Of a stretch of DNA of 64,000 nucleotides, positions 47,319 to 60,054 are shown one piece after another. The notes under the pieces are model-generated. The model did not search any database, was not told the DNA's origin, and saw nothing but the letters and a program-made list of their open reading frames with translations. The stretch is from Rotaria sordida. Taxonomy: Eukaryota > Rotifera > Eurotatoria > Philodinida > Philodinidae. The position numbers and the translations under genes are program-made. The stretch's first letter is position 1. Every line of letters begins with the position of its first letter. The stretch is taken from positions 124,001 to 188,000 of the forward strand of contig CAJNOL010000234.1 of NCBI GenBank assembly GCA_905250125.1. The letters are read 5' to 3'.

Positions 47319-49392
47319 TAGTAAAACCTCTCTATTGTGAATACCATCCGAATCGCTCAAAAGTATTCACTACACGGAGGTGTTCACTTTAGAGAGTTGA
47401 TATAAATTTTACTGAAAAACAAAGAAAATGCCCGAGAAATCTGTTTCTACATTATTCTTAGATAAAAGCTTGCTTGTTTATTTATTTGCGCATCTACTTT
47501 CATCGAAATGATCTGAATTAAAAGATATATCAATTACAATATAAAACTTAGGTTTTTTTTCAAAAAGTCCTCTAATATTGTTTGTCTTTTTGCTTTTGAG
47601 TCAATATAAATATCAGTTAATCTAACTTCAATTTACAATTATCTTTATCGTCATTACCATTATCATCATCTAGCTGGATGATATCACGAGCCATCAGATT
47701 TTCACAATTATCAAACAATTCATTAAATGTAGGTACATCTTTGTCTATATCAATAAAATCACTTGCACTCATTTTTTGACCACCCATTGTGACATATTGT
47801 AACAAATGTTCCAACTTTTTTGATTCTACAGATCGTTCGTCATCTGTTACTGATGTTGTTAGATCATTTGAAGAGGGTGATATTGTTGAATCATTGGAAG
47901 TTGGTGATGTTATATTATCATCTGATTTGTCTTTAAAACCAGCAACAGGAAATGTACTACGTATTATTGTGCCTGTAACAGTTTTCCATCCTGTACTGAT
48001 CCAATGAATAGCATCTAAATATGTCATTTTAATATCATCTAGTGTTTGACATGTTACACAGGACGCTATTATATGCTTTACTAAATGTTTTCTGTAATGA
48101 GCTTTAAACGTCTAAATAATATCTTGATCTAATGGTTGGAGTTTTGCGGTGGTGTTTGATGGAAAATATCGCAATTTTACATTTGAAAAAGCATTATAAA
48201 CAGGATGACATGGAGCATTGTCAATGGATAAAATAATTTTTCTCTTTTGTTTTTTCATTAGTACATTTAAATTTGATAGCTATTCGGTAAACAATGGGAC
48301 ATTCATCCTTGCTGACTTGTTCGCCTACCAATCTATCAGAAGTTTGTTAACATTTAAGTTTTTAAAGCAACATGATCTTAAATTTCTACCTATGAGGAAG
48401 AATAACAGTAAAGTTATTAAATATTTAAATATCCAATAATATATAGAAATATCTAAAGAATAATTCTTATTGATAACTCAAGGCTTCAGTTTCTTCTCAT
48501 CAGTTGCATTAACACCAAACAAAATAGTAAAACAATCTTTGAATTTTTTATCACTTTTACGATCTTCTTTACTTAATGTTAATAATTTATTAGGCATAGC
48601 TTTATAAAATAGACCAGTTTCACCACAATTGAATATATTTTTGCATCATATCTATCGATTATTTTTGGTACTCGTTGAATCCAATCATCAACAATGAGAA
48701 CATCAACAGATGAACTTTCACCACTAATAACATGATGTGAAGTGTTATGTCTTCTCCTAGATTTTTCTAGTCATCCGTCAGATACTTTAAATGAACCAAA
48801 TCTATCACCTAATGATTCAGCTATTTCACGTGCCTTCTCCTGCAATATCGGACTAGAAATAGCTATTTTTTTTGCACGTTGCTGTGCAAACCACTCATTA
48901 ACTTGTTCATCTAGTTTTTGTGCATTGACATCTTTTAATCTTCGTTTAACATTTTGAGTTTGATTTATTTCATAACCATTTAAATATTCTATTTTATGTT
49001 TTAAAATATTTGATACAGAATCAAGTGAGATGTTATATTTTTTAGCTAATCTACGATGTGATAAAGCATTACCATCTTTATTATCAAAAATTAATTGTAT
49101 TTTTTCATGTAAAGTGAGCTCATGTCGAGATGTCATTCTTCACTTCACATGCACAACAGTGAAATTATTCAAAAAACGCACTTAGTCAAAGTGCAAAAGA
49201 ACTAGATCAAGGAAAGAAAGAGGTCAAAAGAACATATTAACATTAGGAAGGTCATAATAGCATAAAGGATCGCAAAATGGTGCTCACATTTAGAGAGAGA
49301 CATTTTCAGCAAAAACCGCTCCATCGGATCGAAGAACGTTCATAATTTGGAGATGTTCACTTTAGATAGGTGTTCATTGATGAAGGTTTTAC
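47319..49392 (-). mobile_element. Tigger/pogo-family DNA transposon, decayed copy
   Basis: The left end TAGTAAAACCTCTCTATTGT and the right end (reverse complement CAGTAAAACCTTCATCAATG) are imperfect inverted termini flanked by TA (47317-47318 and 49393-49394), which gives 2074 bp. Subterminal GTTCACTTTAGA motifs occur at both ends and are likely transposase binding sites. The minus strand carries a broken pogo-type transposase. The termini match those of the short element at 17992-18488. Confidence 0.88.
47617..49136 (-). pseudogene. Pogo/Tigger (CENP-B-like) transposase remnant
   Basis: The first 120 codons (49136 to 48774) are open and contain the CENP-B N-terminal HTH (LHEKIQLIFDNKDGNALSHR, then LAKKYNISLDSVSNILKHK) and a Tc5-type second HTH region (LDEQVNEWFAQQRAKKIAIS). 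A TGA then replaces the expected tryptophan of the SDGWLEKF block. The DDE core follows in pieces in shifting frames: FNCGETGLF near 48613-48640, SIDNAPCHPVYN near 48195-48226 and KLQPLDQDII near 48120-48150. The first catalytic aspartate (NADETG in the family) is a glycine here, and the other two survive. The C-terminal tail is open again at 47617-48027. Several stops and shifts make it non-functional. Confidence 0.88.
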
Positions 49393-50021
49393 TGTAATTA
49401 ATAAACTTGTTGTGGAGGAACCATAACAAGACCGTACGATATGAAGATCCAATAAAATATAAATATAACTTCTAGAAGGTTACCAAGTTGTTCCGATGAA
49501 AAAAAGGCTGATTCTTTATGACTGAAAAACACAATTATCAAGGTCACTCAAAATAGTCACACAAGATTCAAATTTTTAAAACTGTATTTATCATCATCAT
49601 AAATATTGATTACGTATATGGTACTTATTACAAATAAAATTTTGTATCTAGCAATAAATACAACAACATTGTTTTAAATAGTTTGATACACTATCTAGAA
49701 TCAATAATAAAATTTTTTATTGATATCTATAACTATATTTAAGGTCAACGTAATGTTTTTGATTATTCTCTAAAAACATTTGCTTGTCCTTCGGATATAA
49801 AGTAGGAAATTGTTATAAAATGAAAATATTGTTCAATATACAAAGCATCATGATAATTCTTTGAATGAATTTTCTCTCTTTTCTTATTTTATTGTAGATT
49901 ATTAAATGACTGTTGATAAAAAAAAAGAGCTTATTAGTGCAGCCTCTTTGGAGCTGAAATATTAAACTTACATAGATTTTCAAAGCAAATCTATGTGAGT
50001 TTCACAAAAAACGAGTACAAT
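49393..50021. other. Intergenic region 3' of ACSF2
   Basis: AT-rich DNA between the transposon and the ACSF2 stop codon. It contains the ACSF2 3' UTR and no supported gene. Confidence 0.5.
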
Positions 50022-52012
50022 CTATGTAGATGATGTCGACATATGTTTAACCATTGCTTCTGTTAATTTAAATTTTTGTATTTTGCCTGTTGGTGTTGTA
50101 AACGGAAGAAATGATTCAATAATTCTAATATGTTTTGGTACTTTAAAAAATGCTACTTTTGACGATAGAAATTGTCTCACTTCTTCGACATCATTGATTT
50201 TTGTTCCTGGTTTTAGTTTAATCCATGCACAGAGTACTTCACCATATCGTTTATCAGGCATACCAAATACTTGTGCTTCAGCTATATTTGGATGTTCTAA
50301 AAGAAAATTTTCTACTTCAATTGGATATACATTAATACCACCAACAATAACCATTTCTTTTTGACGTGATCGATAATAAACATAACCATGGTCATCCATA
50401 AAACCTAAATCACCTGTTCTTAACCATCCAGATGATGTTATAGTTTCACGTGTTTTTTCATCATCACCAAAATAACCTAAAGATTAAAATAAATATTAAA
50501 AAAAAATATCAAAGAAATTCTTTTGAAAGAAAATTTACCTTTCATAATATTAAAACCTCGAGCACAAATTTCACCTTCTTGACCAATTGGTAAAATACGT
50601 CCGTGAGAATCTGCTATTTTCATTTCAATTCGAGGTAATGCTTTTCCAACAGATGAATATCGTCGTTTTTTATCATCTTCAGCAAATACACTCATTGCCA
50701 TTGAAGCTGAATTTTCTGTTTGACCATATCCTTGTGAAATTGTTTTTATTGGAATTTCACGTTCAAGTTGTTCAACTAGTGCAGGATTAACAGGAGCTGC
50801 ACCAAGAATACCAAATAAAAGAGAACTCATATCAAATTCTTTTCGTTTTGGATGAGCAAGTATATCACGAAAAATAATTGGTGCACCAATTAATGCTGTA
50901 CATTTTTCTTCATGAATAGCTCGCATTGTTTCAACAGTATCAGGTAAAATAGAAGGAAATGTTGTCAAATATTTTGGTGCATTGATATTTAATGTACCAG
51001 CTATTTCACCAAATATATGAAATGTTGGTATAGGACAACAAACATGACTCATTAATTCTGGATATAAATAACAAAGATGAAAATTATTATTTAACCTAAT
51101 ATATTATAGAAAGATATTATTTGAACAAAATCTTAAAAAAGAAACAAACTCACATATTATAATTTGTTAATGTAGCTGCTTTAGGTTGTCCTGTTGTACC
51201 TGATGTATAAAAAATAGCGAGTGGAGTATCACCATCCAATTGTGACTGCCGTGTACGTCGTTCTTCTTGTTTACTGTTGGCACCTTTACGTATTAGATCA
51301 GTATAACAATGCATACCTTGCGGTAGACTAACTGATTTACCATTATCACTAGGTGTTAATATAATATGTTTTAATGTTGGTAAAGCTTGAGCATTGATTT
51401 CACCTTTTGTTTGACTTAATTCAGGAATTAATCTATTTATTATTTTAATACAATCAATTATTTTAACATTAGGTCGCATAACTAAACCTTTACAACCAAC
51501 TTTATTTAAACAATATGTTAATTCACGATCCATATAAGCTGGATTTATATTAACCTATAATAAAATTCTATTATATGATTTTATTACAACATATGTTCAA
51601 TTACTTTAATCACGCCAACTTTTGATGCTGCATATGTAATTACACAATTTTCCGATGTATTTGGTAACCAAACAGCAAGTCGATCATTTTTTTCATAACC
51701 AAGTTCAATAAGACTTGTAGCTAAACTATCAACTTCATCAAGGAATGATTTATATGTATAACGTTTATTTCCTTCGCCTTTAAATACATAACATTGATGA
51801 TCTGGATGTTCAAAAGCTAAATTATCTAAATGTTGACCAATTGTATGATAGAGTAATGGAACTTCAGATGCATGATAATAATAACTTTTTGTTAATTTTG
51901 TTGAAGGAATTGAAACTTTTGTTATTGTTAATGAACAACGAGACGAAAAGTTTATTATTGATGGATATAATAATCGATATGATGTCCATAGACGTGATGA
52001 TTGTGATAACAT
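50022..52012 (-). CDS. ACSF2: Medium-chain acyl-CoA synthetase ACSF2, mitochondrial
   Basis: Exons in coding order are 51605-52012, 51154-51554, 50539-51095 and 50022-50476, giving 606 residues, close to the vertebrate length. The enzyme activates fatty acids to acyl-CoA through an acyl-adenylate. An N-terminal basic, Ser-rich leader (MLSQSSRLWTSYRLLYPSI) fits a mitochondrial import signal. The adenylate-forming core motifs are all present: FYTSGTTGQPKAATLTNYNM (ATP-binding loop, about residues 250-270), GYGQTENSA, GWLRTGDLGFMDDHGYVYY, a RQKEMVIVGGINVYP hinge, and the C-terminal PTGKIQKFKL with the catalytic lysine. No break was found. Introns are about 50-65 nt. Confidence 0.93.
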
Positions 52013-52844
52013 TATTCTAGACTATGATTAATGAGAAAATTTTGTTTATTGATAGAAAATGTTATTAACAATGATAATAATGTGCATAATAAATGGATGA
52101 ATGAAACAAAAAAAAAAAAATAATCGAATTTGTAATGTAATGACAGAGATAGATTATTTTCTTTTTTTCAATAAAAAAAACAACATTAGATGTGAACTTT
52201 GCATGATGTTTTTGTTCGCTTTATACTTTTAGAATTTTTCATAAAATGAATTAAATATTAATCTATTGATCTACATACTTTAATGATTGTTTATTCAGTA
52301 TTGATTGAAATAGACAAAATTTTCGACGTATGTCAACAGTCAGTTGATGAAACTTCGTTCTATTTTTCGATTGAATACTTATTGTACGGTCATACAAGAG
52401 AGAAAGAACGAACGAGAAAAGAAAAAGGGGGTGTGAGAGTGATTGGTGTACGATATATTTTACGTTCGTTAGTCGCAAAGAGAAAAAAAAACGTTATTTT
52501 ATGTGTCGCCTATTACTATAGTTGTCCTTTCCTCGACGTAAACGACCATGAATGCTGTCTCATATTGTAGCAATACGTGTCATGCTTGTAAACATTATAA
52601 TATAAAAGCATCTATGCAATTGTTTGTTGCAGTTGTAGAAATGGCAGAAAAGAAAAACAAATAAATTAGACTATGTATCATTGGGTACGTTCTGGTATCG
52701 AATAACAAAAGGAAATAAGAATACAATGACATTTAATCGTTGTTGTATTTTATTAAGATATATAAAAAAAATCATCTAATTTTATATCAGTAAGTGTCAC
52801 ACATTGAACAAAAAGTAGAAATAAGAAGTTAATAAGAATTAGTG
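52013..52844. other. Intergenic region: ACSF2 upstream and synapsin 3' side
   Basis: Both neighbours are on the minus strand, so this 0.8 kb should hold the ACSF2 promoter and the synapsin 3' UTR. No gene was seen. Confidence 0.45.
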
Positions 52845-55800
52845 TCACGAGATTCTACAAAAAAAAAACCAAGATATATTTAAATCATAATAAAAAGAAA
52901 AACAATTTTTCACATACATATCGCTAAAAATTCTAGCAAATACTTTTTTTAAATTAGTAAGTGTATCTTGAGTCTGTAAAAAATAAAATCATTGGAATAT
53001 TTAAGCAAATACAAAATAATTCTTTCTTCTATTTTATCTTACATTAGTAGTATTTGTTTTTTGTCGAATTTTTTCATTTTGATTAATTTTAAATTCATTA
53101 TTTTGCGGAAGTTTTGGTAACTCCTCAAAACTTGGTATTCGTCTATTAATAATATAAAATTTTTATTATCAAAAAAAAATTAGGAAAAAAAAAAGAGAAA
53201 AAGATATTTAATTTACGTTAAAATCGATAGTTGTTGATCAGGTCGACAATAAATTTGCATTTTATGCATAATCAATTCGGCAATAGATCGACAATCTTCT
53301 TCTTGTGTTTCATTTAATAATTGCATAGTACAATCATTTATTTCAATAATATATTCTTTTCCACTTATTGATTTAATTACTTCAATAGCACATATATCAA
53401 GTCCGCCAAACAATTGACTTACTTCATCAATCCATAAATGATATCTTTCATAAAGAAAAGAAATAGAAAAATAAAATCTATTGATAATATTTAAAAAAAA
53501 CCTGTCAGTCATTTCAATTTGTTTAACTATAGATGAACCGATATTTGCTTTCCAATTACCGCTTAATGATTTTCGACTAAAAAAAAATAAAAGTTTCAAC
53601 TGTCAATTCATGTTGATTTATTTTTTTCAAGAGTTCAAATATAAAATTTCATAAATTTATTTTAAAGGAAATGTAATATATGTAAAATGAGTCGTTCAAA
53701 AAGGACAACAAGATAAAATTTGCATTTTTTGACCTTCTTGCGATTCTAGACGTCTAACTTCCAAACTATTTTTTAGAAAGAGCCTATTTACTCAAATATA
53801 CTGTTTGGGTTTTTGTGTTAAATGACAGATATACATGAATTATTCGTAGATGATGCAAGACAGTATTGCGAGAAGTTGTACTTTTGAAAATGTTGGTCTA
53901 AATCAATTTAACTTGAAAATTTAACGATAAATGCTTAGAAAACAACAATAAAGAAATCACAATAAGTGTATGAACATTCAGATGCATTTAACTATCCGCT
54001 ACTTGTATTCGAAAATATCCAGTTCTTACTGATCCTTTTTTTCCTAAACGTTCTTTATGGATGATCGTAAATAAAACAGCAATGAAACATTCATCTTTTA
54101 TTTTCCGAGACTTTAAGTTTTTCTTATCTGATAATATACATAAAATCATATGTATTATACATTTAATATCACTAAAAGATTATTTCCAAAAATACAACAA
54201 GTTCAAAATTCACTTTTCTCTAAGATCTTATCTAACATAATGCTTTTCTACTACTAACTGACGAATGCTTAGATCTAATCTAATATATTTGTTACGATCA
54301 AAATTATATTTCCTAGTTTGTCCGGACATTATTAGAATTGAACTAGAAGTCAATTGATCAAGTCGAAGACAGTTAGAGTTTGAATAAATAAAGAGTGTTT
54401 TTTTTCTTCATTTCACAAACTAGTGTTCTTATATCGCACACGTTACAAGTCACATTATGTTAATCCTTTCTTGCCACATGGCACCTATACGTGACATGTC
54501 ATAAAAATTTAGTTCTCTCAATCTGTAAGACATGTAAAAACTAATTTTATATCAAAATATTGAAATATTAATTCATTCGTTGATATGAAGAATTTCTGTT
54601 GCTGTTCATATATATATACATTTGTTTGCGGCTTGAAAAAATCAAACATCACCAGATCGATCTATGTTCGTCACAGACGAATTAGAATTTTTTCTCTTAC
54701 TCTGCTAGAGAAAAATGTGAGATTTCGCAGATTGTAGTAACTGCTTTTTGTTTGTTCTCTTATCTTTCTGCTGGAAATTACGTTCCATATATTATATAGC
54801 ATTGAATCAACCATTACTCTCTTCTACTGACAGTTCTATATGATAAGTATCTTAGTATTAAAAAATCTGATTCGACAATTTCCTGTGTATATTAGATATA
54901 ATTAATTAGACGTTTCACTTGGCGAATTTCAGTTCTAGATCTCTAACTTTAGACAAGAAAGACACACCTTATTGAACCATATTTTTACTCGATTTTACAT
55001 AGGTTAGAATGAGTATAGTCAAAGAAAAAATTTCTAGTTTTTTGTTTTTTACATCGATACTGTTTTCTGAAGTATTTGCTTTTACAATCATTTGTGCGCC
55101 AGATGGTCGATCTACGAACATAAAGTTCATAGATTTCAATCATTGTGATATTTCACAACTCATTTATGACATCTTATCTTAATTGTTTTGATATTGACTG
55201 ATTTTATATCAACTAAATATTTAACAACATTAAAATGTTTTCTAATTTATCATATTAACAAATTAATCTATGAACATGTTTAAGATAAACAATACTTCGC
55301 GACAAATAAAAAGTTATTTTTATGTGTTCTAATTCTAACTATCTTCGACTTAATCTATATAGTTCCAGTTCAATTGAAAAAATTTATTAAAAGACAATCT
55401 AATCAAACAAGCAAATCTCTTTTTTTTGTTGTTGTTGTCCGCCCGTACAAATTCAGAATTTGACTGAATTCCAATTGTGATTGTAAACAGATCAAAACTG
55501 CAATACAAATGTCGCTTTGAATCTATGTATTCAACCCAATTGCAACATTCTAATGACGGAAATGTCACTTTTTGTTGAATAGCAACTAAAACATTTGCCA
55601 TCGTTTATTTTCTTTATTTCTTAATTTTTATAATTGCTTCTTCTCTACTAAAGAGTGTTATAATAGTCAATTCTCTTTCATATTCCTCAATATATAAAAT
55701 GGAAGTATGGAAAAATTTTAATTTACCTAAAAGCTTTATAATTATTGCCAATTTTTTGTATATAAATATCACATTGTCCATTAATATATGGTTCAATTGT

Positions 55801-57052
55801 AGAATAACATTTACTCATTGAAATAATACTTGTTAAATCATGATAATCATATGAATTCTCAATTTTAATCTTAGTAAAGAAAATAATTATATTTGTATTT
55901 AGTTTAAAAAAAGTTTTCTTCTGGTTCAATATACTTTTCCTAAACCCTGATGAGCTTGACCAATTTTAATTACAGATGGAAATTGTGGTGAAATAAACTA
56001 AAATAGACAAAAATAAATGTTTATGAATAAATATTATTATGAAATTTTAACCATTTTTCGATGATTTGGATAAAAAACTTGATTTATTAATGGAAACTGT
56101 TCCGCACCTAAGCGTTGTTGAATCTTGAGTAATTCTGCAAACTATATTAAAGAAATTTCGTTTATTTGAAAAAAAAAATTAAATTAAAAACATACAATCC
56201 AAGGTTTATCTCGAAAATTATATAAAGCTCTCATTGAATTTATACTTGGTACAGCTCCATATTGCATTCCAAGAATAATATTTATCCAATCAACATTAAT
56301 ATCTGTTACATATTGTCGAACAAGTACAAAATCTGGGCAAAAAGATCTTTAAATTAAAAATAAACTTATCATTTTAGAAAGAATAAATTCAATTTTTGTG
56401 TCGTTTTTTCTCATACCGAACAATATGTTTTCCATTTCGATAAACATCTATATTAATTAAAATTCCACCATCAGAATAAGCAGATAGATTTATTTCTTTA
56501 AATTGTGCCTAAAGAATTTCAATAATTTTCATTATGAAAAAAAGAAAGATGTAGAAGAAAATCGTTACGAGACTCATTTTTTTCTTTTTTAAAATTTATA
56601 CATAAACAACATTTAAATATAGACAAAAACCTGTTCAACATGAATATCATAATCAGCAAAAATTTTTTTGTTTTGAAAATATTTACTCCTAAGATTATTT
56701 AAATATTTATAAAAATCAAATTTATTAAAATATACCAATCGATTTGTTCATCATCAATAACAAATAATAATTTTGATTTTTCTTTCAATATTGATTGTGA
56801 TGATCTGAGTTCGATTTCAGTTTGTTGATTAACAGCATCTTTTCCAATATTTGAAAATGGATTAGGATATAGAATATTTCCAGCGGAATGCCTTGATACA
56901 TTTCTATATGGTATTAATTTTGATTCCAATATTGATTGACGAGATGGAATATTCATATGAGAATCAAGTAATGTTGATCGCGTCATTATAGTATCAGTTG
57001 ATTCATTTTGAAGATCTTCTAAAGAGAATCGTCGTTTTATATAGTCCATCAT
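52845..57052 (-). CDS. SYN: Synapsin
   Basis: Exons in coding order are 56736-57052, 56631-56688, 56417-56508, 56196-56346, 56052-56141, 55935-55997, 55727-55869, 53502-53576, 53217-53444, 53043-53142, 52918-52973 and 52845-52854 (460 residues). Synapsins coat synaptic vesicles and tether them to actin. The N-terminus MMDYIKRRFSLEDL has the conserved domain A phosphosite (RRxS). The C domain, an ATP-grasp fold, is clear: DDEQIDWSKYFQNKKIFADYDIHVEQ, CPDFVLVRQY, MQYGAVPSINSMRALYNFRD, INQVFYPNHRKM, IKIGQAHQGLGK, EPYINGQCDIYIQKIGNNYK, SLSGNWKANIGSS and SQLFGGLDICAIEVIKS. The region after the C domain is short, without the Pro-rich D domain of vertebrates. Intron 53577-55726 is 2.15 kb. The last 10-nt exon is a model choice; reading through its 63-nt intron would add about 17 residues. 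Confidence 0.93.
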
Positions 57053-58410
57053 TATTATTAAAAATAATATTTGTATCTGAACCTACAAAAAAAAAAAGAA
57101 TTCTCTAGCATTCGTAATTTATGATTATTTGATGTTTTCCTTCTGACGACATTAGAATTTATATGAATGCAATGTAGCATGAAAAATAATGAAAAGAAGA
57201 TTCATCTCAAACCATATTGTTTCCTACTGCATGCTTGCCTGATGAAAAGCAATTGTAAATATATAATCTAGAACAATGAGAAACAAATGCATACGACAAA
57301 TGTCACGATTGAATCAATGCCTATATTGTACGAATATAAAATAATATAAAATAAGTTGATAATGAACGACCACTTCCTTTGTTGATAAAAAAAAAAGTCA
57401 AGACTATTGTATTTATTTTAAAGAATAGAGTAATTGCAAAGGAGACAGTGAGTTTTATGCAAATGAGCACACTGCATGTACCACAAAATTCTCTCTTTCT
57501 TTTTCTCTTTTCTTCTCATCTGCTCTTGTATGAACTCTCGAAAAAGAATAGAAACATACAACGGAAGATGTAGAAGGAAGCAAAAATAAATGCATTCAGA
57601 ATATAAAACAAATCTTTATTAGCTGTCACTGCAATCTACGAAAAGACATGAACAGATGTCGCTGACAAGCTAATTTTGTTTGATTATGAGCAATTTATCA
57701 AGCTCTTCTATTACAAAAAATTGAACATTAAATTTTGTTAGAGGACACATCATATATTTGATTGATATCTATTAATTATCAAGTGATTTTTCTACCTTGT
57801 TGGAAAGTTATATGAACATTTTTCTATGATAGTTTGATACAATTTTCTTGTTATATTTTACATTATCATAGAAAATAATTGTCAAAAGAATGACAGACGA
57901 AGAAAAAAAATATAAAGATGGTTATTAACGTGCAAACCTTTAACATATGTTAGTGAAAAGAAAAAAAATCAAGGTAATATATGCAGGCATGAGAACGGGT
58001 TCAATGATGCATGACATACGGTTACTTGAATAGAGAAGACCTCTAAGAATTAAAATCGACAAAATGAGTTTCGATTACCTTGACTAGTGCGATCGGAGAA
58101 CATTTTTCTTTCATTCTCACTTTGATATATACAAGCAATATCATTCTTATAGATTGGTGACAGTCAAATCACTGCTCTTTTCATTTTGAAGGAAATTTAT
58201 TCATTGCTCATTTATATTTGATGGTAAGAGATTATATCAAAATTTCGTAATAGTGATGATAGGGGTATTCAAGGTAAATACTACACTTTGTGTATCGAGT
58301 GAGCATTTTCTTTTTTTGTGAGTGCTTAATAGGCGTTCGAATAAAGTAATTTTAATATAAAAAGAAAGAAAAAGGTAATCCTATTTCATTTATTTCTTTA
58401 GTTTAAAAAT
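57053..58410. promoter_or_regulatory. Shared upstream region of divergent genes (synapsin and 58411 gene)
   Basis: The synapsin gene starts leftward at 57052 and the next gene rightward at 58411, so this 1.36 kb must hold both promoters. A TTCTTTAG acceptor just before 58411 indicates a 5' UTR intron for the right-hand gene. No individual site can be named. Confidence 0.45.
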
Positions 58411-59136
58411 ATGAATTATCCATATCCACCATCTTCACCTTATATGCAAACAGCCCTAACACAAGCTGTACAAGCAATAATGACTGGTGGACCAGTGCCT
58501 GCAAATTGTTGTTTTATGTCAATGCCATTTCAACAAGCACAACAAATTTTACCACAATTAATGAGGAAAGCTGCAATTGGTAATAAAGATCCAAAAATTT
58601 TTCCTCAACAAACACCATATTATAATCAATTACCATATACAAATAATCCTCAAACACGTGGTCGTATACCTCAACAAAAGTATAATTATCCAGTGATGAC
58701 ATATAAAAATAATAATAATAAAAAAATTAAGAAACCAATTCGTCAACAACAACAACATCATTCAAATATTTATAATTCATCTTCATTTGATTCTTATATG
58801 CGTCATTTAAGTTGGAGTCGTTTATTTAATCATCATCATTCTCGAAAACCTCTTAAACCAAAAAGTCAAGATCAAATATTAGTAGATTATGATAGAAAAT
58901 CAGATTCATCAAAAAAACAACGATCAAATTCTTCAACAACATCATCATCAACAACAAGCGATGAAACAATTCGACGAGTTAATGTTACTAATAAACCATC
59001 ATCTAATATGAATCCAAAACAACAAACCAAAGGTAGTTTACCATTTAAATATTCATCTGAATTTATACCAGGTGTTGGCAAACAACAATCGCAAAACATC
59101 AAATCTAATGATATTTTCATTGTTAAAAAACCTTAA
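58411..59136 (+). CDS. Intronless disordered Gln/Asn/Ser-rich protein
   Basis: The frame codes for 241 residues from MNYPYPPSSPYMQTALTQAV to IFIVKKP without an intron. The start is close behind a TTTCTTTAG acceptor, so the 5' UTR is probably spliced. A small hydrophobic helical region (AVQAIMTGGPVPANCCF) is followed by long Gln/Asn/Tyr-rich parts (QQTPYYNQLPYTNNPQTRGR), a basic NNNKKIKKPIRQQQQHH stretch, a Ser/Thr run (SNSSTTSSSTTSDE) and a conserved-looking end (SLPFKYSSEFIPGVGKQQ). It is most likely disordered and perhaps RNA- or condensate-associated because of its composition. No family is recognised. The even spacing of wobble-biased codons over 241 residues supports real coding. Confidence 0.72.
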   Translation: MNYPYPPSSPYMQTALTQAVQAIMTGGPVPANCCFMSMPFQQAQQILPQLMRKAAIGNKDPKIFPQQTPYYNQLPYTNNPQTRGRIPQQKYNYPVMTYKNNNNKKIKKPIRQQQQHHSNIYNSSSFDSYMRHLSWSRLFNHHHSRKPLKPKSQDQILVDYDRKSDSSKKQRSNSSTTSSSTTSDETIRRVNVTNKPSSNMNPKQQTKGSLPFKYSSEFIPGVGKQQSQNIKSNDIFIVKKP

Positions 59137-59356
59137 TCAATACAAAATATAAAAAAAACAATTTTCTTTTTCTTTTTGTACAAAAAAACAGAAAGATTAG
59201 TTTTCTTTTTTTTCTTTTGATATAAATTAAAATAGATGAACTACCAGAAAGTTAAAATAATAATCATCTGACATATTTCGAAGAAAACGAAAAAAAAAAA
59301 AAAGAAACAAGTACCAAATAAATTCTCGTGTCCTTTTTTTCTCTATCGTGTACAAT

Positions 59357-60054
59357 TTAACGAAAAAATTCCGTAGGAATAGTAATCCTTGTTGATTGTG
59401 TATGATAGTCAATGATTGGATGAAGACGAAAACGTTGATTTATTTGATTAAAATTATTTTTCTTTTGAGGAAATTGAAGAAGACGAGCATTAGAACTATG
59501 ACTTCCACCATCAATATCAATAACCATACGTGTATGTTTTATAAATAAAATTAAATCATTGGATTGATCATTCGATCGTTCAAAATTTACTATTTGATAT
59601 GGTGTACGAGGTCCCATATAACGATAAAGAACGATCGGTGCACAAGGTGCTGGTGAACCACTAATATTAAAACTAAAAAAAATATCTAAATAAACATCTA
59701 AACTAAATTTACTTATGAACAGTAAGTACAAGACCAGTGGAACGATGTCGAATAATATAATCACGATAACCAATATGTTGAATTTCAAAAATTTGTGATT
59801 CACTATTATTCTATGGAATTTAATTTAAACTAATATAAAATTTTAAAAAAAGGAAATTCATAACTAACTTCAAAATTTCGATCTTGTTGTATTAAAGTTG
59901 AACGTTCAGGTGAAAATGTAATAAATTTACCTGAATGTAGAGCTTCAATTACATAAAAACCTTCTGGTATTTTTTCACTCTAGAAGACTAACAATAAATA
60001 GATTAAAAAGAAAAATTCTACGAATCATACCGCAAGATACCATTGATCATGCAT
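59357..60054 (-). CDS. Beta-trefoil (ricin B-lectin-like) domain protein
   Basis: Exons in coding order are 60031-60054, 59869-59979, 59713-59810 and 59357-59672, giving 182 residues. The product is a single small beta-trefoil: IPEGFYVIEALHSGKFITFS, SQIFEIQHIGYRDYIIRHRS, LVLTVH, PIVLYRYMGP, YQIVNFERSND, LILFIKHTRMVIDIDGG and QRFRLHPIIDY show the threefold pattern with Q-x-F type turns. Such domains usually bind sugars or act as scaffolds. There is no signal peptide and no attached enzyme domain, so a cytosolic carbohydrate- or protein-binding role is the most that can be inferred. The start MHDQWYLA is chosen because it joins the next exon in phase. Confidence 0.7.
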
